DNA of 64,000 nucleotides from Rhizobium oryzihabitans (GCF_010669145.1 NZ_CP048632.1:1302001-1366000), one strand, 5' to 3'; positions 1 to 9,349 are shown, numbered from the stretch's first letter. Notes: generated from the letters alone by a model not told the origin. Program-made: numbers and translations.

Positions 1-302
1 ATATCTATTCCGCCAAGGATCTCGGAGCCGACCGCGTGAAACCGAAGCCGGATATCTTCCTGCACGGCGCGACCCAGTTCGGCGTCTCCCCCGACCGCGT
101 GGTCGTGGTCGAAGATTCCGTGCACGGCATCCATGGCGCGAAGGCCGCCGGCATGCGCGTCATCGGCTTCACCGGCGCATCCCACACCTATCCGAGCCAT
201 GCCGACCGGCTGACGGATGCGGGCGCGGAAACAGTGATTTCGCGCATGCAGGACCTGCCCGCCGTCATTGCGGCAATGGCGGAGTGGGAAGGCGCTTTTT
301 GA
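1..302 (+). CDS. HAD family phosphatase, C-terminal fragment (cut by window edge)
   Basis: This is the C-terminal third of a HAD-superfamily phosphatase of the beta-phosphoglucomutase/CbbY type; its start lies left of the window and the readable frame begins at base 3. The conserved KPKPDIFL segment carries the motif III lysine, and VVVVEDSVHGIHGAKAAGM is the acidic motif IV with the following helix. The family hydrolyses small phosphorylated metabolites through an aspartyl-phosphate; the nucleophile motif is outside the window. The substrate cannot be inferred. The reading frame ends just before the antitoxin-like remnant. Confidence 0.85.
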   Translation, partial: IYSAKDLGADRVKPKPDIFLHGATQFGVSPDRVVVVEDSVHGIHGAKAAGMRVIGFTGASHTYPSHADRLTDAGAETVISRMQDLPAVIAAMAEWEGAF

Positions 303-312
303 CGAGGTAGCT

Positions 313-540
313 GTGGTTACATCCCAGCCACAAAAGGAATTCGTACCCGGCCAAGGCTATACCGAAGCGGACTGGGATGCTGTCGACTTTCCCGAGATGT
401 CGAATGAAGAGCTAGCAAATGCGCGCCCCGCCAGGGACGTTTTGCCGCCAGCTTTTTTTGAGGCTGTGGAGGAGTATCGAAACTCTCGTAGCCGCCCGTC
501 AGCGGAGAAAGCGATGGCTGTGGGAAAACCCTCCGCTTAA
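313..540 (+). pseudogene. Truncated BrnA-like antitoxin remnant
   Basis: A short frame of about 75 codons, taken here from the GTG at 313 (an ATG at 268 inside the HAD gene is also possible). The segment DWDAVDFPEMSNEELANARP followed by a D-V-L-P helix matches the N-terminal half of BrnA-type antitoxins, which normally continue into a ribbon-helix-helix DNA-binding domain after an R-G-R-P-K-A-like linker. Here the linker (SRPSAEKA) is present, but the frame stops a few residues later and the DNA-binding half is missing. No BrnT toxin gene precedes it. It is best read as a decayed half of a toxin-antitoxin pair, though a functional small protein cannot be excluded. Confidence 0.5.
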
Positions 541-568
541 AAAGCATGGAAAGTCGTAGACCTCTCCT

Positions 569-683
569 CCGTCATGCCGGACTTGATCCGGCATCCAGTC
601 ACGGCGCGTCTGCGCCGTGAGAAGAGTCTTTTGCGATCAATGACTTGACCGCGCTGGACCCCGGATCAAGTCCGGGGTGACGG
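569..683. repeat. Modular palindromic intergenic repeat, tip type A
   Basis: The element begins and ends with complementary CCGTCATGCCGGACTTGATC and GATCAAGTCCGGGGTGACGG tips. Inside are two smaller hairpins, around a GGCGCGTCTGCGCC core and around ATCAATGACTTGAC. A near-identical copy lies at 11894-12007. It resembles the mosaic palindromic elements (RIME-like) common in Rhizobiaceae intergenic DNA. Confidence 0.85.
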
Positions 684-757
684 AATTCGGACCTTTGCGC
701 GCAATCAGAACCGAAGCCTGCCGAGCAGACTCCGGTTTTTACATTTCGCCCGTCAAA

Positions 758-1330
758 TCACCGGCGCTTGGTCTTTGACTTCGCGCTCTCGCCGCCGAAG
801 CCGATATAGACGCTGACCGACTTCGGTGCGCCGCCCGGACCGTTGGGAATGGCCACATGGTCGTTGTTGAAAATGAACTGCGTGCCAGCTCCGCCTGCGG
901 GGACATCGATGGCGAAATTGGTCGTTTCGCCGTAAATCTCGCCGTCGCCGTCCTTCACCGTCACGCGGATCGGAACCGTCACGCGGCCGGGCTTGGCCAT
1001 CGGGCCAGGAACGAGGCGGCCCTGCGCCAGCACGTTCACCGTCAGCGTGGTTTCGTTCGCGGTGCACGAGCGCGTCGTATCTGACAGCGAGACCTGATAG
1101 GCGAGTTTCTGCGGATCATCCTTGGCGCCACCGGCATAAACGCGGTGGACGGCGTTGGCATCGAGAACCGTGACCGTCGGGCAGTTGGCCTGCACCACCG
1201 GAGCAACGGCATTGGCCTGCGCCGCCGGAGGGTTGACGGCAAGCGAGTCCGACGGATTGGAGGAATTGCATCCTGCAACAACGGCCAGAAGCGACATCGC
1301 GGCGGACAAACGCAAGAAATTCCCTGACAC
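758..1330 (-). CDS. Putative lipoprotein of unknown function
   Basis: A 190-residue protein with an N-terminal signal peptide ending in a lipobox (LLAVVAGC, Cys at about 21), so it should be lipid-anchored and face the periplasm. A low-complexity Ser/Pro/Ala stretch follows, then a beta-rich domain with two cysteines and a basic Lys/Arg C-terminus. I do not recognise a catalytic motif. It stands alone on the minus strand, divergent from threonine synthase with about 230 bp between the starts, so it probably has its own promoter. It looks like a conserved rhizobial lipoprotein, but that is impression rather than a match to a named family. Confidence 0.8.
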   Translation of the reverse strand: MSGNFLRLSAAMSLLAVVAGCNSSNPSDSLAVNPPAAQANAVAPVVQANCPTVTVLDANAVHRVYAGGAKDDPQKLAYQVSLSDTTRSCTANETTLTVNVLAQGRLVPGPMAKPGRVTVPIRVTVKDGDGEIYGETTNFAIDVPAGGAGTQFIFNNDHVAIPNGPGGAPKSVSVYIGFGGESAKSKTKRR

Positions 1331-1560
1331 TCTTCTAATTCCCTCTCCATTGTCCCGGAACCGAACCGGAGACGCTGTTTATTGACCTTTCACGCAGGTT
1401 GGCGATGGTCTATAGCAGCGACGCCGGAAAAAATCGATTGGCATGTTCGGTTTTGCTTGAATTTTCAAAAAAGCCCTTCATTACCTCGCCAATCGCCTCA
1501 TTTCCGTGAGACGCTGCTGAAGAAGAAGCCGATGACCGGCACCGGACAAGGGACTATCTC

Positions 1561-2958
1561 GTGAAATATGTATCGACCAGGGGTGCGGCCCCTTCGCTTG
1601 GTTTCTGCGACGCGCTTCTGGCGGGCCTTGGCCGTGACGGCGGGCTTTACGTGCCGCGCGAATGGCCGTCCATGTCGAAGAAGGAAATCCGCAACCTGCG
1701 CGGCAAATCCTATCAGGACATCGCGTTTGAGGTTCTCTATCGTTTCACCGGCGGCGAAATTCCGGCCGACAAGTTCAGGGCGATGATCGACGACGCCTAT
1801 GCGACGTTCCGTCATCCGGCCGTCGTGCCGCTGACGCAGACCGGCCCGAACACCTTCGTGCTGGAGCTTTTCCACGGCACCACGCTCGCCTTCAAGGACG
1901 TGGCGATGCAGCTTCTCGCCCGCCTGATGGATTACACGCTTTCCGAGCGAGGCGAACGCGCCACCATCGTCGGCGCAACCTCGGGCGATACCGGCGGCGC
2001 GGCCATCGACGCCTTTGCCGGGCGTGAGCGCACCGACATCTTCATCCTTTTCCCGAACGGCAAGGTCTCGCCGGTGCAGCAGCGCCAGATGACGACCTCC
2101 ACGGCTTCCAACGTGCATGCGCTGGCGATCAACGGCAATTTTGACGATTGCCAGAACCTCGTCAAAGAAATGTTCAACGACGTGAAGTTTCGCGATGGCG
2201 TGAAGCTTTCCGGCGTGAATTCCATCAACTGGGCGCGCATCATGGCGCAGGTGGTGTATTACTTCACCGCGTCTCTGTCGCTCGGCGGCCCCGACCGGAA
2301 GATTTCCTTCACCGTTCCGACCGGTAATTTCGGCGATATCTTTGCCGGTTACGTCGCCAAGAAGATGGGCCTGCCGATCGACAAGCTTGTCATCGCCACC
2401 AATGACAACGACATTCTGGCGCGCACGTTGAAGACCGGCCGTTACGAGATGCGCGGCGTCACGCCCACCACCTCGCCCTCGATGGACATCCAGATTTCTT
2501 CCAACTTCGAGCGCCTGCTGTTTGAAGCCTATGGCCGCGATTCCTCTGCGGTAAAGGCGTCCATGGACGGCCTCAAGCAATCCGGCGCATTTGAAATTCC
2601 GCCGCATGCGCTGAAATTCATCAAAAAGGATTTCCGTGCCGGTCGTGCCACCGAGAAGCAGGTGGCGGCGACGATCCGCGATACGCTTGAAAAGACCGGT
2701 TACCTGATCGATCCGCATACGGCCACTGGCGTTTTCGTGGCGGAAAAGCACGAAAAAGCATCCAGCCCGATGGTGGTCCTGTCTACCGCCCATCCGGCTA
2801 AATTCCCGGCCGCCGTAAAATCCGCTTGCGCAATCGAGCCTGCGCTTCCAGTATGGTTAGCTGACATTATGAACCGGGAGGAGCGTTTCGACATTCTGGA
2901 TGCAGAGCTGAAAGCCGTGGAAACCTTCATCGGCAGCCATGCACGCGCCGGCAAATAG
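1561..2958 (+). CDS. thrC: Threonine synthase
   Basis: ThrC converts O-phosphohomoserine to threonine and phosphate, the last step of threonine synthesis, using pyridoxal phosphate. The 465-residue protein has the family N-terminal motif (KYVSTRG) and the PLP-lysine motif HGTTLAFKDVAMQLL, with Lys112 as the probable Schiff-base residue. A phosphate-binding glycine-rich stretch (VGATSGDTGGAA) follows. Length is typical for the bacterial long form. The start is a GTG at 1561. It is followed after 21 bp by an M16 peptidase gene, an arrangement common in Rhizobiales. The homoserine kinase gene thrB is also in the window, but in a separate minus-strand array. Confidence 0.97.
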   Translation: MKYVSTRGAAPSLGFCDALLAGLGRDGGLYVPREWPSMSKKEIRNLRGKSYQDIAFEVLYRFTGGEIPADKFRAMIDDAYATFRHPAVVPLTQTGPNTFVLELFHGTTLAFKDVAMQLLARLMDYTLSERGERATIVGATSGDTGGAAIDAFAGRERTDIFILFPNGKVSPVQQRQMTTSTASNVHALAINGNFDDCQNLVKEMFNDVKFRDGVKLSGVNSINWARIMAQVVYYFTASLSLGGPDRKISFTVPTGNFGDIFAGYVAKKMGLPIDKLVIATNDNDILARTLKTGRYEMRGVTPTTSPSMDIQISSNFERLLFEAYGRDSSAVKASMDGLKQSGAFEIPPHALKFIKKDFRAGRATEKQVAATIRDTLEKTGYLIDPHTATGVFVAEKHEKASSPMVVLSTAHPAKFPAAVKSACAIEPALPVWLADIMNREERFDILDAELKAVETFIGSHARAGK

Positions 2959-2979
2959 AGACGCGGAAAGACGTTGAGT

Positions 2980-4278
2980 ATGAGAGTTAATGTGACCCGG
3001 CTTTCATCCGGGTTGACCGTTGTCACGGAAAAAATGCCACATCTCGAAAGCGTTGCTCTTGGGGTGTGGATCAAATCCGGTTCCCGCAACGAGACGACTG
3101 CCGAGCACGGCATCGCCCATCTTCTCGAACATATGGCCTTCAAGGGTACGGCGCGCCGCACCGCCCGGCAGATCGCCGAGGAGATCGAAAATGTCGGCGG
3201 CGAAGTCAACGCCGCGACTTCGACGGAAACAACCTCCTATTATGCGCGCGTTCTGAAAGACCACGTCCCCCTCGCCGTCGATATCCTTGCCGATATTCTG
3301 ACGGAATCGCTCTTCGACGAAGACGAGCTGGAGCGGGAGAAAAACGTCATTCTCCAGGAAATCGGTGCCGCAACCGATACGCCTGACGATGTGATCTTCG
3401 ACAATTTCTCCGGCGTCGCCTATCGCGACCAGACCATCGGACGCCCGATCCTCGGCACACCTGATACCGTACAATCCTTCACCACCGGCCAGATCAGGCA
3501 TTATCTCGCCCGCAACTACACGACGGATCGCATCTTCGTCGTTGCGGCGGGTGCCGTCGATCACGATAGCTTCGTCAAGCAGGTAGAAGAACGGTTCGCC
3601 TCGCTGCCGCAGCTGCCGGCCGCCACGCCGGTTCTCGAAAAGGCCATTTATACCGGCGGGGAAATCCGCGAGACCCGCGACCTCATGGACGCGCAGGTGC
3701 TTCTCGGCTTCGAGGGCAAGGCCTATCACGCTCGTGATTTCTATTGCTCGCAGATCCTCGCCAATATCCTGGGCGGCGGCATGTCATCGCGGCTGTTTCA
3801 GGAAGTGCGTGAAGCGCGCGGTCTTTGTTATTCTGTCTATGCCTTCCATTGGGGTTTTTCAGATACCGGCATCTTCGGCGTGCATGCGGCCACCGGCGGC
3901 AACGACCTGCCGGAACTGGTGCCGGTCATTCTGGAGGAATTGCGCAAGTCGTCGCAGACCATCCATCAGGAAGAAATCGACCGCGCCCGCGCGCAAATCC
4001 GCGCGCAGCTGCTGATGGGGCAGGAAAGCCCGGCCGCCCGCGCCGGCCAGATGGCCCGGCAGATGATGCTTTACGGCCGGCCTATCCCCAATGAGGAGAT
4101 GATGGAGCGCCTCGAGCACATCACGCAGGACCGCCTGACCGATCTTGCAGGACGGCTGTTTTTCGATACAGTTCCGACATTGTCCGCAATTGGCCCGCTC
4201 GAACATCTGCCGCCTCTTTCAGACATTACTGCGGCGCTTTCTGCGCAGCAGCCTGCAAGGATAAAGGCGAACGGCTGA
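2980..4278 (+). CDS. M16 family zinc metallopeptidase (processing peptidase-like)
   Basis: A 432-residue insulinase/processing-peptidase homologue. The inverted zinc motif HLLEH lies at residues 47-51 (His47, Glu50, His51), and the downstream region with ELEREKNVILQE supplies the third ligand, so the catalytic N-terminal half is intact. The second half carries the non-catalytic M16 fold, including GGGMSSRLFQEVRE, the glycine-rich substrate-binding loop. No signal peptide is visible, so it is probably cytoplasmic. The start could be ATG 2980 or an in-frame TTG at 2974; GGAAAG lies close upstream of the TTG. It probably shares a transcript with thrC. Confidence 0.93.
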   Translation: MRVNVTRLSSGLTVVTEKMPHLESVALGVWIKSGSRNETTAEHGIAHLLEHMAFKGTARRTARQIAEEIENVGGEVNAATSTETTSYYARVLKDHVPLAVDILADILTESLFDEDELEREKNVILQEIGAATDTPDDVIFDNFSGVAYRDQTIGRPILGTPDTVQSFTTGQIRHYLARNYTTDRIFVVAAGAVDHDSFVKQVEERFASLPQLPAATPVLEKAIYTGGEIRETRDLMDAQVLLGFEGKAYHARDFYCSQILANILGGGMSSRLFQEVREARGLCYSVYAFHWGFSDTGIFGVHAATGGNDLPELVPVILEELRKSSQTIHQEEIDRARAQIRAQLLMGQESPAARAGQMARQMMLYGRPIPNEEMMERLEHITQDRLTDLAGRLFFDTVPTLSAIGPLEHLPPLSDITAALSAQQPARIKANG

Positions 4279-4309
4279 GGGTGGCGGTTTTTCCGCACAG
4301 GGATGGTGA

Positions 4310-4909
4310 ATGCTGCGTTTTCTTTCCCGACATAATGACACGCCCGAACTGCGCAGCGCCGACCATCTTCTCAGACTGCCGCGCTATGGCGATTTCAAGC
4401 AGTGGCACGTCCTGCGGTCGGAAAGCCGGCAGTTTCTTCAGCCCTGGGAACCCACCTGGCGCCCGGACGAATTGACGGAAGGCTCCTTCCGGATGCGCGT
4501 GGTGCGCAACGGCCAGGAATTTTCCTCCGGCACCGCCGTTTCGTTTCTGCTGTTCGAAAAGGAGACCCTGCTGGTGGGCGGCATCACCATCGGTTACATC
4601 CGCAGGGGCGCCGCGCAAAGCTGCATGATCGGCTACTGGACAGGCGAACGCCACGCTGCCAAAGGCCATATGTCTGCCGCATTAAAATTGGTAATACCCT
4701 ACATCTTCAACGGACTTCAGTTGCACCGTATCGAGGCAGCCTGTATTCCGGAAAACTTCAAAAGCATCCGGCTTCTCGAAAATGCCGGGTTCCAGCGGGA
4801 AGGTCTCTTGCGGGAATATCTGAAAATCAATGGCCAATGGCGGGATCATATGATGTTTTCCCTTCTTGCCGACAAGCAAAGCTCCGGCGGAACGAAGTAC
4901 GATACATGA
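4310..4909 (+). CDS. GNAT family N-acetyltransferase, RimJ-like
   Basis: A 199-residue GCN5-related acetyltransferase of the RimJ/RimL type, which transfers acetyl groups from acetyl-CoA to protein N-termini or small amines. Seen here are the beta-strand GGITIGYIRRG, the segment IGYWTGERHAAKGHMSAAL that normally binds acetyl-CoA, and the C-terminal ENFKSIRLLENAGFQREGLL signature of this subgroup. RimJ acetylates ribosomal protein S5 in enterobacteria; the substrate here is inferred only. The start ATG has AGGGAT upstream. Its stop overlaps the ATG of the next gene by four bases, which suggests translational coupling. Confidence 0.88.
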   Translation: MLRFLSRHNDTPELRSADHLLRLPRYGDFKQWHVLRSESRQFLQPWEPTWRPDELTEGSFRMRVVRNGQEFSSGTAVSFLLFEKETLLVGGITIGYIRRGAAQSCMIGYWTGERHAAKGHMSAALKLVIPYIFNGLQLHRIEAACIPENFKSIRLLENAGFQREGLLREYLKINGQWRDHMMFSLLADKQSSGGTKYDT

Positions 4910-7821
4910 CCTACAATCACACTGCGCCGTGCTCGTCGAAACGTCTGGCGGCAATCGCACTGGCTGCGCCGTTTTTCCTGCTGTTCCTGCTTTTTGCTTC
5001 CTATTCCTACGCCTTCGAGCCGGTGAAGATTTCCCGTGACGACACGGCGCTTGATCTGACCGCGACCACCGATATCTATGCCAATCAGGGCGAGGCCTTT
5101 CAGGTCTCAACCGCGCCCGGCCCCGATGGCATCCGCCGCCGTATCGAGGTGCGCGCCAGTTCCACGGACCACCAGGGCGACTGGGCGGTCTTTGCGCTCG
5201 CCAATGTCTCCGAAGAGCAGCTGGAACGCGTCATCGTCGCCCCGCATTTCCGTCTGGTGAACTCGAAACTGTTCTGGCCCGATCTCGGCTCGCAGCGCAT
5301 CATCGCGATCACGCCGAGCGAAGGCTTTGCACTGGACCGGCAGCCAAGCCCGGATGCCGACGTGTTCCGCATCACGCTCAATCCCGGCTCCGTCATCACC
5401 TTCGTCGCCGAGCTATCGACGCCGCAATTGCCGCAGATCTATCTGTGGGAACCGGAAGCCTACAAGGACACGATCAACGCATTCACGCTCTATCGCGGCA
5501 TCGTTCTCGGCATTGCCGGTCTGCTGGCCGTGCTTTTGACCATTCTGTTCGTGGTCAAGGGAACCTCCGTTCTGCCAGCTTCCGCCGCACTTGCCTGGGC
5601 GGTGCTCGCCTATATCTGCGTCGATTTCGGCTTCCTTGAAAAGCTCATCACCGTCACATCCAGCGATCAGCGAATATGGAGGGCGGGCGCCGAAGTGGCG
5701 CTCGCCTCCAGCTTCGTGGTCTTCCTGTTCACCTATCTCAATCTCAACCGATGGCATGCGCATCTGGGTTACGCGACTTTTGCCTGGGTGGTGGGTCTGG
5801 CGCTGCTGTTTGGCGTCGCGATCTACGATCCTTCGGTTGCGTCGGGCATCGCCCGCGTGTCCTTCGCGCTCACCGCAACGGCCGGTATCGCGCTCATCAT
5901 CTATCTCGGCTTCAACCGTTACGACCGGGCTATTTTGCTCGTTCCGTCCTGGGCGCTCATCCTCGTCTGGCTGTTCGGCAGCTGGCTGACGGTGACCGGA
6001 CAATTGGACAACGACATCGTGCAGCCGGCGCTTGGCGGCGGGCTGGTGCTGATCGTGCTTCTGATCGGCTTCACGGTCATTCAGCACGCCTTTGCCGGCA
6101 GCGCCTATCAGCAGGGCCTCTTCTCCGATCTCGAGCGCCAATCTCTCGCACTGACGGGCAGCGGTGATACCGTGTGGGACTGGGACGTGACGCGTGACCG
6201 CATCGTCACGACGCCCGACATTTCCAACCGGCTGGGGCTGGAACCCGGCACCATGCATGGTGCCGCGCGCAACTGGCTGCCGCGCCTGCACCCTGACGAT
6301 CGCGACCGGTTCAAGGCGACGCTCGACGTGCTGCTCGACCACCGCAAGGGCCGCCTCAACCACGAATTCCGCATTCGCGCTGAAGACGGGCATTTCCACT
6401 GGCTGCAAATCCGCGCCCGTCCGGTTCTCGGCTCCAACGGCGAAATCATCCGCTGTGTCGGCACGATTACAGACATTACCGAGCAGAAGAATTCGGTCGA
6501 GCGGCTGTTGCAGGATGCGATGAACGACAATCTGACCGGGCTTCCGAACCGGCAGGTATTCCTCGACCGCCTGCAATCGATCCTCAACCTCTCGCCCGAC
6601 AGCGAGGGCGTGCGCCCGACCGTGATGGCGATCGATATCGACCGTTACAAGCTGGTCAACGATACGCTGGGCATTGCCGCCGGCGACAATATTCTCATCG
6701 CGCTGACGCGCCGCCTGCGCCGCCTGTTGAAACCGCAGGATACGCTGGCGCGCCTCGGTGGTGATGAATTCGGCCTTATCCTGACTTCGGAGCGCGATCC
6801 GCAGCGTGTCGCAGATTTCGCCGATGCGGTGAACAAGGCGATCATGGTGCCGATCAATTTCGCCAATCGCGAAATCATCCTCACCGCCTCCATCGGCCTT
6901 GTCTCGTGGATCGACCAGCAGGAAAGTGCGGCCGGACTTTTGAGTGACGCGGAACTTGCCATGTATCGCGCCAAGCGCGCCGGCGGTAACCGCGTCGAGC
7001 CGTTCCGCCCCGCCTTCCGCACTTCCGGCACTGACCGCCTGCAGATGGAAAGCGACCTTCGCCGCGCCATCGAGCGCAAGGAGCTGTCGCTCGCCTATCA
7101 GCCGATCGTCAAGCTTGATGATGGGGAGCTGGCCGGTTTCGAAGCGCTGATGCGCTGGGAACATCCCAAGCGCGGCAATATCCCGCCAAGCGAGTTCATT
7201 CCGATCGCGGAAGCCTCCGGCCTGATCGAACCGCTCGGCATGTTCGCGCTGGAACGGGCGGCGACCGATCTGATGGACTGGCAGCATGCCATCGAGAAGA
7301 TGCCGATCTTCATCTCCGTCAATATTTCCAGCGCGCAATTGCTGAACAACGAGTTGTACAACGACGTGCGCAGCATGCTGACGCGCACACGCTGCAATCC
7401 GCAGCAATTGAAGCTGGAACTGACGGAATCCGTCGTCATGGAAAACCCGGAACAGGCGCGGCTGGTGCTTTCCAAGCTGAAGGAAACCGGCCTCAGCCTC
7501 GCCATGGATGATTTCGGCACCGGCTATTCGTCGCTTGCCTATCTCACCCGCTTCCCCTTCGACACGATCAAGCTCGACAAGGCGCTGGTGGCCAATACCA
7601 GCGACAAGCGCAACGTGCTCCTGCGCTCGGTGATCGCCATGGCGCGCGCGCTCGACATGCAGGTGGTGGCGGAAGGCATCGAGACGCCGGAGGATGCGGC
7701 GGAGCTTTCGCGCATGAACTGCCATTTCGGCCAGAGCTTTCTGTTCGGCACACCCGTGTCAGGCGATGCCGCGCTGAAGCTTCTGCGGGAGCGGTTCCAG
7801 CCGACAAAGCGGGCTTCGTAA
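4906..7821 (+). CDS. Membrane-bound PAS-GGDEF-EAL cyclic-di-GMP protein
   Basis: A 971-residue sensor for cyclic-di-GMP turnover. A signal or membrane segment lies at about 13-36, a periplasmic beta-rich domain to about 185, and a seven-helix membrane block (7TMR-DISM type) to about 400. These are followed by PAS/PAC (408-540), GGDEF (intact GGDEF at 618-622) and EAL (EAL at 746-748, DDFGTGYSSL and VVAEGIET present). Both catalytic domains look intact, so synthesis and hydrolysis of c-di-GMP are both possible. The inhibitory I-site position before GGDEF reads KPQD instead of RxxD, so product inhibition may be lost. The true start is the ATG overlapping the acetyltransferase stop; the same frame stays open upstream by chance. 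Confidence 0.95.
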   Translation: MTYNHTAPCSSKRLAAIALAAPFFLLFLLFASYSYAFEPVKISRDDTALDLTATTDIYANQGEAFQVSTAPGPDGIRRRIEVRASSTDHQGDWAVFALANVSEEQLERVIVAPHFRLVNSKLFWPDLGSQRIIAITPSEGFALDRQPSPDADVFRITLNPGSVITFVAELSTPQLPQIYLWEPEAYKDTINAFTLYRGIVLGIAGLLAVLLTILFVVKGTSVLPASAALAWAVLAYICVDFGFLEKLITVTSSDQRIWRAGAEVALASSFVVFLFTYLNLNRWHAHLGYATFAWVVGLALLFGVAIYDPSVASGIARVSFALTATAGIALIIYLGFNRYDRAILLVPSWALILVWLFGSWLTVTGQLDNDIVQPALGGGLVLIVLLIGFTVIQHAFAGSAYQQGLFSDLERQSLALTGSGDTVWDWDVTRDRIVTTPDISNRLGLEPGTMHGAARNWLPRLHPDDRDRFKATLDVLLDHRKGRLNHEFRIRAEDGHFHWLQIRARPVLGSNGEIIRCVGTITDITEQKNSVERLLQDAMNDNLTGLPNRQVFLDRLQSILNLSPDSEGVRPTVMAIDIDRYKLVNDTLGIAAGDNILIALTRRLRRLLKPQDTLARLGGDEFGLILTSERDPQRVADFADAVNKAIMVPINFANREIILTASIGLVSWIDQQESAAGLLSDAELAMYRAKRAGGNRVEPFRPAFRTSGTDRLQMESDLRRAIERKELSLAYQPIVKLDDGELAGFEALMRWEHPKRGNIPPSEFIPIAEASGLIEPLGMFALERAATDLMDWQHAIEKMPIFISVNISSAQLLNNELYNDVRSMLTRTRCNPQQLKLELTESVVMENPEQARLVLSKLKETGLSLAMDDFGTGYSSLAYLTRFPFDTIKLDKALVANTSDKRNVLLRSVIAMARALDMQVVAEGIETPEDAAELSRMNCHFGQSFLFGTPVSGDAALKLLRERFQPTKRAS

Positions 7822-7878
7822 AGGGGATGGGGTGCAGCAGCGCACTCCCCCTCCCCTTCTCCCTCCCCCAAACGCGAG

Positions 7879-7953
7879 GTCATCCTCGGGCTTGACCCGA
7901 GGATCCATTATCGCGGGTGATTGTGGATCCTCGGGTCAAGCCCGAGGATGACG
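7879..7953. repeat. Palindromic intergenic repeat, tip type B
   Basis: Two nearly perfect complementary arms, GTCATCCTCGGGCTTGACCC and its counterpart ending GAGGATGACG, are separated by a short AT-richer centre. Further copies or partial copies occur at 9147, 16342, 28067, 35508 and 54186. It lies between convergent genes and could fold into one long hairpin. Confidence 0.85.
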
Positions 7954-7971
7954 TCGAGGGCAAGTCGTTCC

Positions 7972-9069
7972 TTACTGAACCATCGCCACCGGCGGCGACG
8001 CATCCGCCGCCACCCTGCCGTGCAAGAGGTCGTGGATGAATTCCATCTTGGTCACCACCGGCGGCGACAGCACGAAGGGGTAAAGGTCCGCCTCCCCCAT
8101 GCTGCGCTGGATCGAGTTGATGGCGACACTGAGCGGAATCCAGGCCTTGACCAGTTGCGCGGCACTGCGGGCCTTGTAGGGATCGAACGTCACTTCTGCC
8201 GCCATCTCCTCATGTCCGTCAGGATCGATCGCCACACCGAAAGCGCGCGCAGTCTCAAGGGTGTCGACGATGTGCAGATAATGCGCAAAACACTCGGCGA
8301 AATCTTCCCAGGGGTGGACGGAGGCGTAGGAGCTTATGAAGCTTTCCTGCCAGTCGGGGCGCGGTCCCTGCTCGTAATTGCGTTGAAGCGCGGCTGCATA
8401 GTCCTCGCGATCGTCGCCGAACACCGCACGGCAGGCCTCAAGGCGGTTTTCATCGCGAACCAGCTTGTTCCAGATGAAATGCCCGACCTCGTGGCGGAAA
8501 TGGCCAAGCATGGTGCGATAGGGCTCATTCATGTTGGCGCGCACCTGCTCGCGCGTCGCATCATCGGCTTCGGCCGCACGGATGGCGATCAGGCCCTCAT
8601 CGTGACCGGTCATGGCGGGAATGACGGAACCGTCTGGTGCGACCTCATCGACCAGAAAGTCGAAAACGAGCCCGCCTTCCGGATCGGCATCCCGGTTCGG
8701 ATGCGGCAGGCCGAGCCGCAGGATCGAATAAAACAGATGCCGCTGCGCCTGGCTGATGCGGCGCCATTGTTCGACGCCCTCATCCGTTGCGATATCCGGC
8801 ACCAGGCGGTTGTGGCTGCAGGCCGGGCAAAAGGCGTTCTGGCTTTCCGCCGGCACCGACCAGTTGCAGATGTCATTCACCTCATTGGCGCAGAAACGCA
8901 CCTGTTTTTGCGGGTCGGCGACGATCTGCCAATTGGGCTCGCCCGCAGGCGCCAGCGCTTCCATGGAAAGCCGTTCCGGCACAAAGGCCAGGCGATGGCC
9001 GCAGGAAACGCAGAAACGATTATCGAAATGGACCGGCTGGCCACAGGATGCGCAGGAAAAAAGCTTCAT
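7972..9069 (-). CDS. Putative zinc-binding metallopeptidase (zinc-ribbon plus HEXXH)
   Basis: A 365-residue cytoplasmic protein of the zinc-ribbon/zinc-metallopeptidase family often annotated as putative zinc-binding peptidase (PF10005 type). The N-terminus has zinc-ribbon cysteine pairs (Cys6/Cys9, Cys20/Cys23) and more cysteines at 60, 68, 81 and 84. The peptidase signature HEVGH lies at 193-197, within RHEVGHFIWNKLV. No signal peptide or membrane segment is seen. Neighbours are unrelated and convergent, so no pathway can be inferred; the substrate is unknown. Confidence 0.88.
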   Translation of the reverse strand: MKLFSCASCGQPVHFDNRFCVSCGHRLAFVPERLSMEALAPAGEPNWQIVADPQKQVRFCANEVNDICNWSVPAESQNAFCPACSHNRLVPDIATDEGVEQWRRISQAQRHLFYSILRLGLPHPNRDADPEGGLVFDFLVDEVAPDGSVIPAMTGHDEGLIAIRAAEADDATREQVRANMNEPYRTMLGHFRHEVGHFIWNKLVRDENRLEACRAVFGDDREDYAAALQRNYEQGPRPDWQESFISSYASVHPWEDFAECFAHYLHIVDTLETARAFGVAIDPDGHEEMAAEVTFDPYKARSAAQLVKAWIPLSVAINSIQRSMGEADLYPFVLSPPVVTKMEFIHDLLHGRVAADASPPVAMVQ

Positions 9070-9146
9070 TTATGAAACCCTTGCGATGGATCATGGGACG
9101 GGAGGGGTCGGCGACATACGCCAACTCCTGGCAATTACGGTTACGG

Positions 9147-9181
9147 CGTCATTCTCCGGCCTGACCCGAGGACGACGCCGA
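9147..9181. repeat. Partial, degenerate type B repeat
   Basis: A single arm resembling the type B palindrome (CGTCATTCTCCGGCCTGACC, then GAGGACGACG) with several mismatches and no second arm. It occupies the middle of the 280 bp gap between the metallopeptidase and the CsbD gene, where I see nothing else. Confidence 0.5.
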
Positions 9182-9349
9182 GTTTGATTGACGGTTCAAG
9201 GTCTTGCTTGACCTGTTGTCTGCGCTGCTTCCCTTGTCGGGGAAATTACCCGCATCAAACGACGCCCAGACGACAAGAGCGCATGTGCTACAAACACATG
9301 CGCTCCAAAGCACCGCTTCATCCAAGAGGCGGAAACACGTCAGACTGCA

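Noticed and set aside
4402..4905. N-terminal extension of the GGDEF-EAL frame
   Set aside because: The extension overlaps the acetyltransferase gene in another frame; the ATG at 4906 is directly followed by a signal segment and gives the usual ATGA overlap.
5413..7725. A 770-codon open frame on the minus strand
   Set aside because: It lies entirely antisense to the PAS-GGDEF-EAL gene and has no recognisable domain; it is an effect of high GC and codon bias in the true gene.
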